Source: Planctomycetota bacterium
GTDB taxonomy: Bacteria > Planctomycetota > MHYJ01 > JACPRB01
Direction: 5' to 3'
Assembly: GCA_035574235.1 (NCBI GenBank)
Contig: DATLZA010000115.1
Span: 1 to 53,864 of the forward strand
DNA: 53,864 nt
In this document: positions 33,808 through 40,273 of the stretch, piece after piece
How positions within the stretch are numbered: the first letter of the stretch is position 1
Layout of the letters: the number at the start of each line of letters is the position of its first letter
Position numbers and translations under genes: made by a program
The notes under the pieces: generated by a model
Told to the model about the DNA's origin: nothing
The model's input: only the letters and a program-made list of their open reading frames with translations
Databases searched by the model: none

Positions 33808-35019
33808 TCAGTCCTTCTTCAGGGCTTCGTCCTTCGAGGCGGCCCGGATCGAGAAAGCATCCTGAGCGCCTCCCTCCCGGACGAGACTTCCATCCGCGCC
33901 ATGATAGTACGTTCTCAAGCGACCCCGGTCCCTCCGGACCAGAACCGGATGCACTTCCGAACGGCGGCCGTCCAGATCCAGCGCGTCCAGGGTGCCGACC
34001 TCCACGACCTCCACGTCCGCCTCATCCGTAAACGGCGAGAGGGTCCGCAGCAGGTACTTGCCCGGTCCCGCCCGCACCAGCAGGGCCCGCGCCACGTCGG
34101 CCACGTCCCCGAGGCAGGTCCCCTCCTCCACGGCGAAGCTCTTCTCCTCCTTGAATCCGTTCAGGTCCCGAGAGGCGGAAACCCGGCCGTTTTCGAGCGA
34201 CGCGGAGACCCGAAATTGCCAGCGCTCTCCTTTGGGTCCCACCTTCGTCTGCTCGACCTCCAGGCGCTGGGAGCGAAAACCCGGCGCGAAGGACGCGCGC
34301 ACCAGGGTCTGGTCCCGGCCGCCCTCGCCGAAATCGTTGAGGGTTTCCGCCTCCAGAGCGAACCCGCCCTCGGACTCCGAGAGCCGGACGCGCTGGCGCC
34401 CGGTGCGGGCCCGGCCGAGGTGAATCGTGAACCAGCGCTCGCCCAGAAGGTCCTGGGGAATCCGCGCGGACCCCAAGACCTCCCGGCCGCGCTCCTCCGC
34501 GGCGCGCTCGGCCGGCCCGGGCGCCCAGGGGCGGATCTCGAAGGTCGCCAGCGAAGCTTCCGCCCGGGAGCGGTAGCGCGAGGCGGCCTCCCCCGGCATG
34601 GAAACGTCCAGCAGGTACCATTCGATGTTCGTGCGATGGACGATCGTCTTGATCTGGAGCGTGTCGGCGAACGTAAAGGCGATCCGGTGGGCCGGGCGGC
34701 CGGCCAGCGTGAGCGGACGGTCTTCTTCGATCTTGGCCCCCGGGTACTCCCGGCCGATGTACTGCCGGGCCTGTTCGACGAAGGAGGGCAGCGGCGTGGG
34801 CGCGAAGGGTTGATAGAGATGGCTGAGGGTAAGCTCGACCGGAGGCTTCAAAGCCTCGGGAGCCGTGAAGCGGGCCACGAAGGGGCCCTTTCCCTCCCGG
34901 CGCGTCCAGCCGGCCGGAGGGCGGATCGCCATCTCGTGCTCCTCGCTGTGGAAGGGCGGACCGAGATCCTGGCCGAGCAGGAAAAGAAGGGTCCCCCAGG
35001 CTCTCCACATGGCGTTCAT
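33808..35019 (-). CDS. Exported protein of unknown function
   Basis: 403 residues from ATG 35019; ATG 35010 also fits and 35052 is possible. A short hydrophobic leader ('AWGTLLFLLGQDLG') suggests export. The N-terminal half (about 20-160) resembles substrate- or lipid-binding beta domains with 'MAIRPPAGWTRREGKGPFVA', as seen in exported proteins that describe damage from stress. The C-terminal half is beta-rich ('RQRVRLSESEGGFALEAETL', 'GKYLLRTLSPF'). No family or catalytic motif was recognised. It precedes the amidase and is divergent from the selenoprotein peroxiredoxin, sharing a 94-bp upstream region with it. Confidence 0.6.
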   Translation of the reverse strand: MNAMWRAWGTLLFLLGQDLGPPFHSEEHEMAIRPPAGWTRREGKGPFVARFTAPEALKPPVELTLSHLYQPFAPTPLPSFVEQARQYIGREYPGAKIEEDRPLTLAGRPAHRIAFTFADTLQIKTIVHRTNIEWYLLDVSMPGEAASRYRSRAEASLATFEIRPWAPGPAERAAEERGREVLGSARIPQDLLGERWFTIHLGRARTGRQRVRLSESEGGFALEAETLNDFGEGGRDQTLVRASFAPGFRSQRLEVEQTKVGPKGERWQFRVSASLENGRVSASRDLNGFKEEKSFAVEEGTCLGDVADVARALLVRAGPGKYLLRTLSPFTDEADVEVVEVGTLDALDLDGRRSEVHPVLVRRDRGRLRTYYHGADGSLVREGGAQDAFSIRAASKDEALKKD

Positions 35020-35113
35020 GCATAGTCTGGCCCATGGGACCGACCTTGTCAAGGAACGCTCCGGCCCGCGGAATGAAACTCGAAGGGCCCCCCGGACGTT
35101 TCATCTACCGAAT

Positions 35114-35587
35114 ATGATGACCATTGCTCTGGCGGTGCTTGCGATGCTTCAGGACAAGGGAGCGCCGGCGCCGGACTTCTCCGCGCCCAACCAGGACGGC
35201 AAGGTGATCCGCTTCGCCGACTTCAAGGGCAAGAAGAACGTCCTCTTGGCCTTCTACCCCAAGGACAACACCCCCGGCTGAACCCGCGAAGTGCAGATGT
35301 TGCGGGACAACATCAAGAAGTTCGAGGCGAAGAATTGCGTCGTCCTCGGCGTCTCCATGGATCCTGCGGAATCGCACAAGAAATTCTGCACCGAGCAGAA
35401 GCTTCCCTTCGACCTCCTGGCCGACACGAACAAATCGATCCACAAGGCCTTCGGATTCGAGAAGATGGTCCGCGCGACGTTCCTGATCGACAAGAAGGGC
35501 ACGGTGGTGTACGCAAACCGGTCCTTCCAGCTCAAGGACGAGGTCTGGCAGGATCTCTTCAAGGCGGTTGAGGCGCTGCCGGACTAA
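35114..35587 (+). CDS. Selenocysteine-containing peroxiredoxin (Bcp/PrxU-like), TGA read as Sec
   Basis: 157 residues if the in-frame TGA at 35279-35281 is read as selenocysteine (Sec56). The codons before and after it form one uninterrupted peroxiredoxin: 'GAPAPDFSAPNQDGKVIRFA', 'VLLAFYPKDNTPG', then U, then 'TREVQMLRDNIKKFEAKNCV', 'VLGVSMDPAESHKKF', 'LPFDLLADTNKSIHKAFGF', 'RATFLIDKKGTVVYANRSF'. In the family the residue after 'NTPG' is the peroxidatic Cys, so TGA replaces exactly the catalytic codon. The resolving Cys five residues on (Bcp type) is missing (Gln61); Cys74 and Cys88 remain. The enzyme would reduce peroxides. The N-terminus 'MMTIALAVLAMLQ' looks like a short export signal. ATG 35114 or 35117 may be used; no Shine-Dalgarno was seen. 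Confidence 0.88.
35287..35326 (+). promoter_or_regulatory. Bacterial SECIS element of the peroxiredoxin
   Basis: Directly after the UGA, GATGTTG (35296-35302) and CAACATC (35308-35314) form a perfect 7-bp stem closed by the loop CGGGA, with G as second loop base. The loop begins about 21 nt after the UGA. Below it CGAA (35287-35290) can pair with TTCG (about 35321-35324) across an internal loop. Distance, stem length and loop G match the published description of bacterial SECIS hairpins bound by SelB. Confidence 0.8.
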
Positions 35588-35591
35588 GCGC

Positions 35592-36941
35592 TCACTTCAT
35601 CGCGCGGCCCGCCTTCCGGGCCAGGTCCCGAACGGCCTCCACGAGCACGTCTTCGACCCGAGGCGAGAAAATCCCCGGCGTCCCGTAATACGCCCCCCGG
35701 GTTTCGTACCCTCCTTCCTCCAGCACCCGGGCGGAAGGAACATACCCGAAGACGTCGTTGCAGTACGCCGCCACCCAGAGCCCCAGCGGTCCCAGCGTCC
35801 GCTCCAAGCGCAGCGCGTAGTCCACGACCACCTCCCCCGAAAGGGCCACGAGCGTCAGGTCCGGCCCGAATTGCCAGACGGCTGTAGGTGCCGGGTAGTG
35901 ATCCGGGAGCTTTTCGCCCCTTTCGAGGATCTGGAGCTGCCGCCGGAAGACCTCGCGCTGATATCCGGGACCCGATTGCGCCGCCTTCCGGAGCTCCTCG
36001 GCCGGGCGGGTCGGCTCGAAGGGAAGCGGAACCCGGGCGAACTCGGCCCGCAGCGGACCCCGGATCGGTTGGAGCCGTCCCGACAGGACGCGACCGACCT
36101 CCCGGCCCAGCGTGGCGCCGTGCTCCCGCGCCAGGTCCAGCGTGCCCCGGGGGTAGGGATTCGCGTCGCCGCCGCAACCGGCCATGAACATCGCCTGCGC
36201 GCCCGGATGGGCGGCTTCGAGATGCTCCTGGGCGTATCCCGCGTAATCCCCGCTGATCTCGTAGATCTGCCCGGTGGCCGTCGTGCAGTGGCAGGCGCAC
36301 TGGAAAAGAACCGCCCGGAGTTTGCCGGACGGATCGTCCACCCGCAGGACCGGAACGCTGCGGTCCACGGGCCCCCGCGGATTGACGCCCAGAACCACGC
36401 CGCGCGCGGTGAATTCGCGCCGATTGACCGGGAAAGAAACCATCCCCCATCCCCACGACAGGCGCGCGGGCTGGAGCTTCCCCAGCGCCTCGACGGTCAG
36501 CTCGACGAGACGATCCTGAAGCTTCCGCGTATAGGCCGCGGTCCGGGCGCGGTCTTCTTCCGATCCCGGCCCGCCGATCGATGGATCCGTGCCGAGCGTC
36601 GGACCCGTATGCGTGTGGGACGCCGCCAGGAGAATTCGGGCGCGAGGCAGGCCCGTCTTCTCCATGATCCTCTCGAAGATGGGATCCCCCACGGGAGCGG
36701 GGAAGCCGATGACGTCCGCCGTCAGGAGAACGGCCCTCCCGCCCTGCGCGTCCTCGAACGCCATGGCCTTGGCGTAGAGGTGGCCCGCGACTCCCTCGGA
36801 AGGCTTGTTGCGGGACGCGTACCCCGCCATGAAAACCGGTTCCTCCGGCGTGATGCGGGCCGAAGCCAGACCGATCTTCCATTCCGCGTCGCCGGCCGCC
36901 TGCGGGGCGAGCGCCAGGATCCCGAGCAGCGCGTAGAGCAT
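35592..36941 (-). CDS. Exported neutral/alkaline ceramidase-like hydrolase
   Basis: 449 residues from ATG 36941 with a GGGAGGGG ribosome site and a signal peptide ('YALLGILALAPQAAG'). The N-terminal domain of neutral ceramidases is clear: 'WKIGLASARITPEEPVFMAG', 'YAKAMAFEDAQGGRAVLLTA', 'ILLAASHTHTGPTLG' (metal His cluster), 'VVLGVNPRGPVDRSVPVLRV', 'RAVLFQCACHCTTA', 'ISGDYAGYAQEHLE' and 'AMFMAGCGGDANPYPRG'. Proteins with only this domain are plentiful in planctomycete-like genomes and probably cleave amide bonds of lipids or other substrates. The usual C-terminal domain is shortened. It ends 4 bp from the selenoprotein stop on the other strand and lies downstream of a 61-residue small gene. 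Confidence 0.85.
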   Translation of the reverse strand: MLYALLGILALAPQAAGDAEWKIGLASARITPEEPVFMAGYASRNKPSEGVAGHLYAKAMAFEDAQGGRAVLLTADVIGFPAPVGDPIFERIMEKTGLPRARILLAASHTHTGPTLGTDPSIGGPGSEEDRARTAAYTRKLQDRLVELTVEALGKLQPARLSWGWGMVSFPVNRREFTARGVVLGVNPRGPVDRSVPVLRVDDPSGKLRAVLFQCACHCTTATGQIYEISGDYAGYAQEHLEAAHPGAQAMFMAGCGGDANPYPRGTLDLAREHGATLGREVGRVLSGRLQPIRGPLRAEFARVPLPFEPTRPAEELRKAAQSGPGYQREVFRRQLQILERGEKLPDHYPAPTAVWQFGPDLTLVALSGEVVVDYALRLERTLGPLGLWVAAYCNDVFGYVPSARVLEEGGYETRGAYYGTPGIFSPRVEDVLVEAVRDLARKAGRAMK

Positions 36942-36998
36942 AACCCCTCCCTGCGTCGAAAGTCCTCCCGCCCCCCTTATTGATACGCCCCCGGCCGA

Positions 36999-37184
36999 TC
37001 AGCCGGGAAGGAAGCGGTCGAGGATCGCCAGGAGCGCCGCCACCGGCGCGCACAGCACGCGCTGAGCCTCCGGAGACGCGTGGCGGAACGCGAACCGCGT
37101 CATGGCCAGGTCCGCCTGGAGAAACTCCTTCACGGTCGCCAGCGCCCGCACCCAAAGGGGTGTATCGGAATCCGGACGATTCAC
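36999..37184 (-). CDS. Small unknown protein (61 residues)
   Basis: Starts at GTG 37184, 9 nt after a perfect AGGAGGT ribosome site (37194-37200) and behind a plausible promoter, which argues for a real gene despite its size. The chain reads as two helices, the second hydrophobic ('VLCAPVAALLAILDRFLPG'), so it may sit at a membrane or bind a partner. No family was recognised. It lies between a Tat-exported isomerase gene (74 bp upstream) and a ceramidase-like gene (57 bp downstream). Confidence 0.6.
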   Translation of the reverse strand: MNRPDSDTPLWVRALATVKEFLQADLAMTRFAFRHASPEAQRVLCAPVAALLAILDRFLPG

Positions 37185-37213
37185 GGCGGTCCGACCTCCT
37201 AAGAGAGAGGCGG

Positions 37214-37242
37214 ATTCTTGCAGGCGCCGGCCGTGAATTCAA
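37214..37242 (-). promoter_or_regulatory. Putative promoter of the 61-residue protein
   Basis: On the minus strand: -35 TTGAAT (37237-37242), 17-bp spacer, -10 AAGAAT (37214-37219), then the AGGAGGT site and the GTG start. Confidence 0.4.
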
Positions 37243-37258
37243 GGGGCCGTAAGGCGGA

Positions 37259-38170
37259 TCAGAAGTTATCCGCGTCGCGGTACGCCTGGATGAGCGCCAA
37301 CTCGCCCTCTTTGCCGTCGAGCGACTTGCCGTGCTCCATGCCCACGAGGCCTTTGTACCCCTTCTGGTAGATGTGCCGGAAGACGTTCCGGTAGTTCACT
37401 TCGCCGGTGCCGGGCTCCTTGCGGCCGGGGGTATCGCCCGTCTGGATGTAGCCGATCTCGTCGAAGCACTGGTCGAAGTTCCGGATGAGCCGCCCTTCGC
37501 TGATCTGCGTGTGATAGAGGTCGAAGAGCATCTTGCACGAGGGGCTCCGGACGGCCTTGACGAGCGCGTACATCTCGTGGTTCTGCCAGATGAAGAAACC
37601 GGGATGATTCTCGAGGATGTTGAGCGGCTCGAAGACCATGACCAGCCCATGGGGCTCCAGAATCTCCGCGGCGCGCCGCAGGCAGTCCAGAACATTGGCG
37701 AACTGATAGCCGCGCGCCAGGCGCGGGTCGGCGTTGCCGACGAGCGAGGTCATCCACTTGGCTCCGCAGCGCTTGGCGACGTCGATCGATTCGCGGACCT
37801 CGGCGAGGAAGGCGTCACGGTCTTCCGGCTTGCCCGTAGTCAGCGCCCCGCCGCCCTTGAAACCGGTCTTCCCGTTCATGACGAAGATGCCCATCGTCAT
37901 GTTGTGGCGGGCCAGCTCGGCGCCGATCTTTTCCTGCATCTCGGGGGGGCGGCCTTTCATGCCGTTGTCTTCCATGGCGGTGAAGCCCTGATCGGCCGCG
38001 AACTTGATTTCGTCCAGGACGCCGCCGGGAGCATGGTGGCGGAACTGGCCGGCGTCGAAGGCGTACCGCAGCTTGAAAGGTTTGCGCTCCTGGGCGCGCG
38101 CTTCGGGAACTCCGAAAAGGGCGCCGGCGGCCAGGGCGGCGCTTCCGGCCAGCATCTCGCGTCGGTTCAT
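37259..38170 (-). CDS. Tat-exported sugar phosphate isomerase/epimerase-like TIM barrel
   Basis: 303 residues from ATG 38170 (GGAAAGGAG before it). The N-terminus 'MNRREMLAGSAALAAGALFG' is a twin-arginine signal, so the protein is folded in the cytoplasm and exported. The barrel resembles hydroxypyruvate isomerase and xylose-isomerase-like enzymes: 'AADQGFTAMEDNGMKGRPPE', 'LVMVFEPLNILENHPGFFIW' (Glu ligand), 'KMLFDLYHTQISEGRLI' (Asp-x-x-His), 'IGYIQTGDTPGRKEPGTGEV' and 'GLVGMEHGKS' (late Glu). These acidic and His residues form the metal site of the family. The true substrate is unknown. Tat-exported paralogs of this type are a hallmark of planctomycete-like genomes. Confidence 0.88.
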   Translation of the reverse strand: MNRREMLAGSAALAAGALFGVPEARAQERKPFKLRYAFDAGQFRHHAPGGVLDEIKFAADQGFTAMEDNGMKGRPPEMQEKIGAELARHNMTMGIFVMNGKTGFKGGGALTTGKPEDRDAFLAEVRESIDVAKRCGAKWMTSLVGNADPRLARGYQFANVLDCLRRAAEILEPHGLVMVFEPLNILENHPGFFIWQNHEMYALVKAVRSPSCKMLFDLYHTQISEGRLIRNFDQCFDEIGYIQTGDTPGRKEPGTGEVNYRNVFRHIYQKGYKGLVGMEHGKSLDGKEGELALIQAYRDADNF

Positions 38171-38215
38171 GGCATCGCTCCTTTCCGTACGCCCGGCGTG
38201 GTCCGGGATCCGGCT

Positions 38216-38221
38216 ACTATA
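38216..38221 (-). promoter_or_regulatory. -10 element upstream of the sugar isomerase
   Basis: TATAGT on the minus strand, about 45 bp before the ATG at 38170. The -35 region is poor (TTCCCG with an 18-bp spacer). Confidence 0.35.
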
Positions 38222-38248
38222 CGGCCTGCCGGCGCGTCCCGGGAACGA

Positions 38249-38698
38249 TTATCGAGCGCCGGGGAGAGGGGGGCCTGCGCTTCCGGGACCCGCTTCCCTC
38301 CCCCAGCCCGACCGCAGGACCAGCTCCCGCACGCGGGTCCGGATTTCCTCGCGGATCTCGCGGACGCGCTCGGGCGGCTGTCCCTTCGGGTCCGGCAGGG
38401 GCCAGTCCTCGCGGCGCAGGCCCGGAACGGCCGGGCAGGCCTCGCCGCAGCCCAGGGTCACCAGGAGATGAGCCTCACGGGCGAGCTCGGGAGTGAGTTT
38501 CTGCGGCCGGGCGCCGGAGAGATCGATGCCGACCTCCTTCATGGCGTCGACCACTTCGGGATGGACGCGAAGCCCGGGCTCGGTCCCGGCCGAAAGCCCT
38601 ACCGCCTTGGCGGGATCGGCCAGGGCGTTGAGAAAAGCCGCGGCCATTTGGGAACGCCCGGCGTTGTGGACGCAGGCGAAGAGAACGCGCACCGTCAT
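38249..38698 (-). CDS. arsC: Arsenate reductase (thioredoxin-coupled, low-molecular-weight phosphatase fold)
   Basis: 149 residues from ATG 38698, preceded by GAGGGGG. The phosphatase loop CX5R is Cys9-Arg15 in 'VLFACVHNAGRSQMAAAFL', and the two further redox cysteines of thioredoxin-type ArsC are present (Cys84 and Cys88 in 'VTLGCGEACPAVPG'), with the acid Asp103 in 'DWPLPDPKGQ'. The enzyme reduces arsenate to arsenite through a Cys relay. No arsR, arsB or acr3 gene is adjacent, so the detoxification partners are elsewhere or it serves another phosphatase-like role. The end of the protein is extended by about 20 residues rich in Gly and Pro. It lies downstream of the tmRNA gene. Confidence 0.85.
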   Translation of the reverse strand: MTVRVLFACVHNAGRSQMAAAFLNALADPAKAVGLSAGTEPGLRVHPEVVDAMKEVGIDLSGARPQKLTPELAREAHLLVTLGCGEACPAVPGLRREDWPLPDPKGQPPERVREIREEIRTRVRELVLRSGWGREAGPGSAGPPLPGAR

Positions 38699-38781
38699 GA
38701 TGGGCCCCCTCTCGAAGACCGGTGGCGCGCACCGGGCAGGCGATGTTCCCGGGCGCCGCGAGAAAACGTCGCGGGGCGGAA

Positions 38782-39174
38782 TGGTGGACCCGGGCGGAAT
38801 CGAACCGCCGTCCCAAGGCGAATCGGCGACCGCTGTCCTACGCGCGTAGTCGACCTTTGATCTCGCCCTCCGGACTCCGATCGACGGGATTCCGTCGGGC
38901 CTCCCGGCGATGAACCGTCTCGCCTTCGCGCCCCGCCGGGGAAACGCGTCGGCATAGCCCACCCGTTAACGTCCTCCCGAGCCCCCTTCCCGTGCGGCAA
39001 GCCGCGCGGAAAAGGTCGTGGGCGATGGCCCGGGCGACGTGGCTAGCGGTTACGCAGCCAGAGCATATGCCGGTTCGGCATTTGTAGTGTGCGCTCGTTT
39101 TTTTACGAGGCCAACGAGCACCCTCGGCGCGCTGCAAGCCGCCTCCTCAACCCGGTCGAAACCAGTTCGGGCCC
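38782..39174 (-). ncRNA. ssrA: tmRNA (SsrA)
   Basis: 393 nt on the minus strand, one-piece form. The 5' end GGGCCCG (from 39174) pairs with CGGGTCC before the encoded 3' CCA (38782 side), giving the 7-bp acceptor stem. The 3' end has the T-arm 'GGCGGTTCGATTCCGCC' and the 5' part has the typical 'AACTGGTTTCGACC'. The tag frame ends at TAA 39050-39052 and reads back through AHTTNAEPAYALAA, ending in the usual ALAA degron. tmRNA with SmpB rescues ribosomes stalled on broken mRNA and marks the peptide for proteolysis. The smpB gene begins upstream on the same strand and ends 43 bp before tmRNA, so both may share transcripts. This RNA fills the only long stretch without a protein gene. Confidence 0.95.
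39053..39094 (-). other. tmRNA tag-peptide reading frame
   Basis: From the presumed resume codon GCG (39094-39092) the frame reads AHTTNAEPAYALAA and stops at TAA 39052-39050. The resume codon follows the A-rich stretch AAAAAAACGA. The -YALAA end is the conserved recognition part for ClpXP-type proteases. The resume codon is inferred from position and from the Ala codon. Confidence 0.75.
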
Positions 39175-39217
39175 CCGATGTCACAGAGCGGAGCGCCGCG
39201 CGCGCGGCGCCGGCGGG

Positions 39218-39679
39218 TCACCTCATCATCCGCCGCTGGAGGACGCGCTTGGCCTCGCGCTCCCGGATCGCCTGGCGCTTGTCGTATTGCTTCTTGCCGC
39301 GCGCCAGTCCGATCTCCAGCTTGGCGTACCCGTCCTTAAAATACAACGCCAGCGGCACCAGGGTCAATCCCTTCTCCTGCGTCTTGCCGATCAGGCGCTG
39401 AATCTCCCGGCGATGAAGCAGAAGCTTGCGCGGCCGCCGCGGCTCGTGATTGTTGTACGGACCCGCCTGCGGATAGGGCGAGACGTCCATCCCCACGACC
39501 CAGACTTCGTCCCCGCGCACCTTGCCGTAGGCCTCCTGGATCGAAACTTTGCCGTCCCGGATCGATTTGACTTCCGACCCCTTCAGGACCAGCCCCGCCT
39601 CCAGGCGCTCCAGGATTTCGTAGTTGAAAAAGGCCTTCTTGTTGCGCTGAACGACTTTTACTTTTGCTTCCTCCGCCAT
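39218..39679 (-). CDS. smpB: SsrA-binding protein SmpB
   Basis: 153 residues, normal length. SmpB brings tmRNA to stalled ribosomes. Its OB-fold marks are 'NKKAFFNYEILERLEAGLVL', 'KGSEVKSIRDGKVSIQEAYG', 'PYPQAGPYNNHEPRRPRKLL', 'LHRREIQRLIGKTQEKGLTL' and 'IGLARGKKQYDKRQAIRERE', the last being the basic tail that sits in the mRNA channel. It is followed directly by ssrA, so the two trans-translation genes are physically linked. The ATG is 9 nt after TATAAT, with no Shine-Dalgarno. Confidence 0.97.
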   Translation of the reverse strand: MAEEAKVKVVQRNKKAFFNYEILERLEAGLVLKGSEVKSIRDGKVSIQEAYGKVRGDEVWVVGMDVSPYPQAGPYNNHEPRRPRKLLLHRREIQRLIGKTQEKGLTLVPLALYFKDGYAKLEIGLARGKKQYDKRQAIREREAKRVLQRRMMR

Positions 39680-39688
39680 GGGAACCCC

Positions 39689-39696
39689 ATTATACT
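39689..39696. promoter_or_regulatory. Overlapping divergent -10 elements of smpB and tdk
   Basis: ATTATACT holds TATAAT for smpB on the minus strand (39689-39694) and TATACT for tdk on the plus strand (39691-39696). The start codons lie 9 and 15 nt away. The whole intergenic space is 32 bp, so each -35 region must lie inside the opposite gene, and the two polymerase complexes must exclude each other. Confidence 0.5.
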
Positions 39697-39711
39697 CGCG
39701 CCCGAAGCCCC

Positions 39712-40269
39712 ATGCATCAGTTCCCTCGAGGCTCCGGGTGGATCGAGGTCATCTCCGGCTCCATGTTCGCCGGCAAGACCCAGGAGCTCATCCGGCGCCT
39801 GCGGCTGGCCGCCCTGGCCCGCCAGAAAGTTCAGGTCTTCAAGCACAAGCTCGACGCCCGCTACGCCCGCGAATACCTCGTCTCCCACGACCAGCTCCGC
39901 GTGCCGTCCGTGCCCGTCCACCGCGCCGAACAGATCGCCGAGCGCCTGCGGCCGGACACGCAGGTCGTCGGCATCGACGAGGCGCACTTTTTCGACGGAA
40001 AGATCGTCGGCGTCTGCCAGCGCCTGGCCGATCAGGGGCGCCGCGTCATCGTGGCGGGGCTCGACCAGGACTACCGCGGCAAACCTTTCGAATCGATGGC
40101 CCGCCTCATGGCCGTGGCGGAGTACGTCACCAAGAATCAAGCCATCTGCATGAGGTGCGGCGGCCCGGCCGGCCGCAGCGTCCGCGTCTCCGAGGGCCGC
40201 CGCCGCATCGACGTGGGCCACGCGGACAAGTACGAAGCGCGCTGCCGCCGCTGCGCGGCCGCCCCCTGA
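39712..40269 (+). CDS. tdk: Thymidine kinase (type II)
   Basis: 185 residues from ATG 39712. It phosphorylates thymidine with ATP in the salvage pathway. Visible: P-loop 'GSMFAGKT' (16-23), catalytic Glu90 in 'VVGIDEAHFFDGK', the lasso-region 'IVAGLDQDYRGKPFE', and the structural zinc site Cys146/Cys149 ('AICMRCGG') with Cys178/Cys181 ('RCRRC'). The length is standard for bacterial Tdk. It is divergent from smpB, sharing a minimal promoter, and ends 4 bp before a convergent hydrolase gene. Confidence 0.95.
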   Translation: MHQFPRGSGWIEVISGSMFAGKTQELIRRLRLAALARQKVQVFKHKLDARYAREYLVSHDQLRVPSVPVHRAEQIAERLRPDTQVVGIDEAHFFDGKIVGVCQRLADQGRRVIVAGLDQDYRGKPFESMARLMAVAEYVTKNQAICMRCGGPAGRSVRVSEGRRRIDVGHADKYEARCRRCAAAP

Positions 40270-40273
40270 GGCC

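Noticed and set aside
35279-35281. Nonsense mutation or frameshift making the peroxiredoxin a pseudogene
   Set aside because: The frame does not change, the stop replaces precisely the peroxidatic Cys codon, conservation continues after it, and a SECIS-like hairpin follows.
35283-35306. Alternative hairpin CCCGCGA/TTGCGGG directly after the UGA, as SECIS
   Set aside because: Its loop would start about 8 nt after the UGA, too close for the known bacterial element. The hairpin at 35296-35314 fits better.
38782-38840. tRNA gene, suggested by the T-arm and CCA end
   Set aside because: No anticodon arm follows. The T-arm belongs to tmRNA, whose 5' half is found at 39174.
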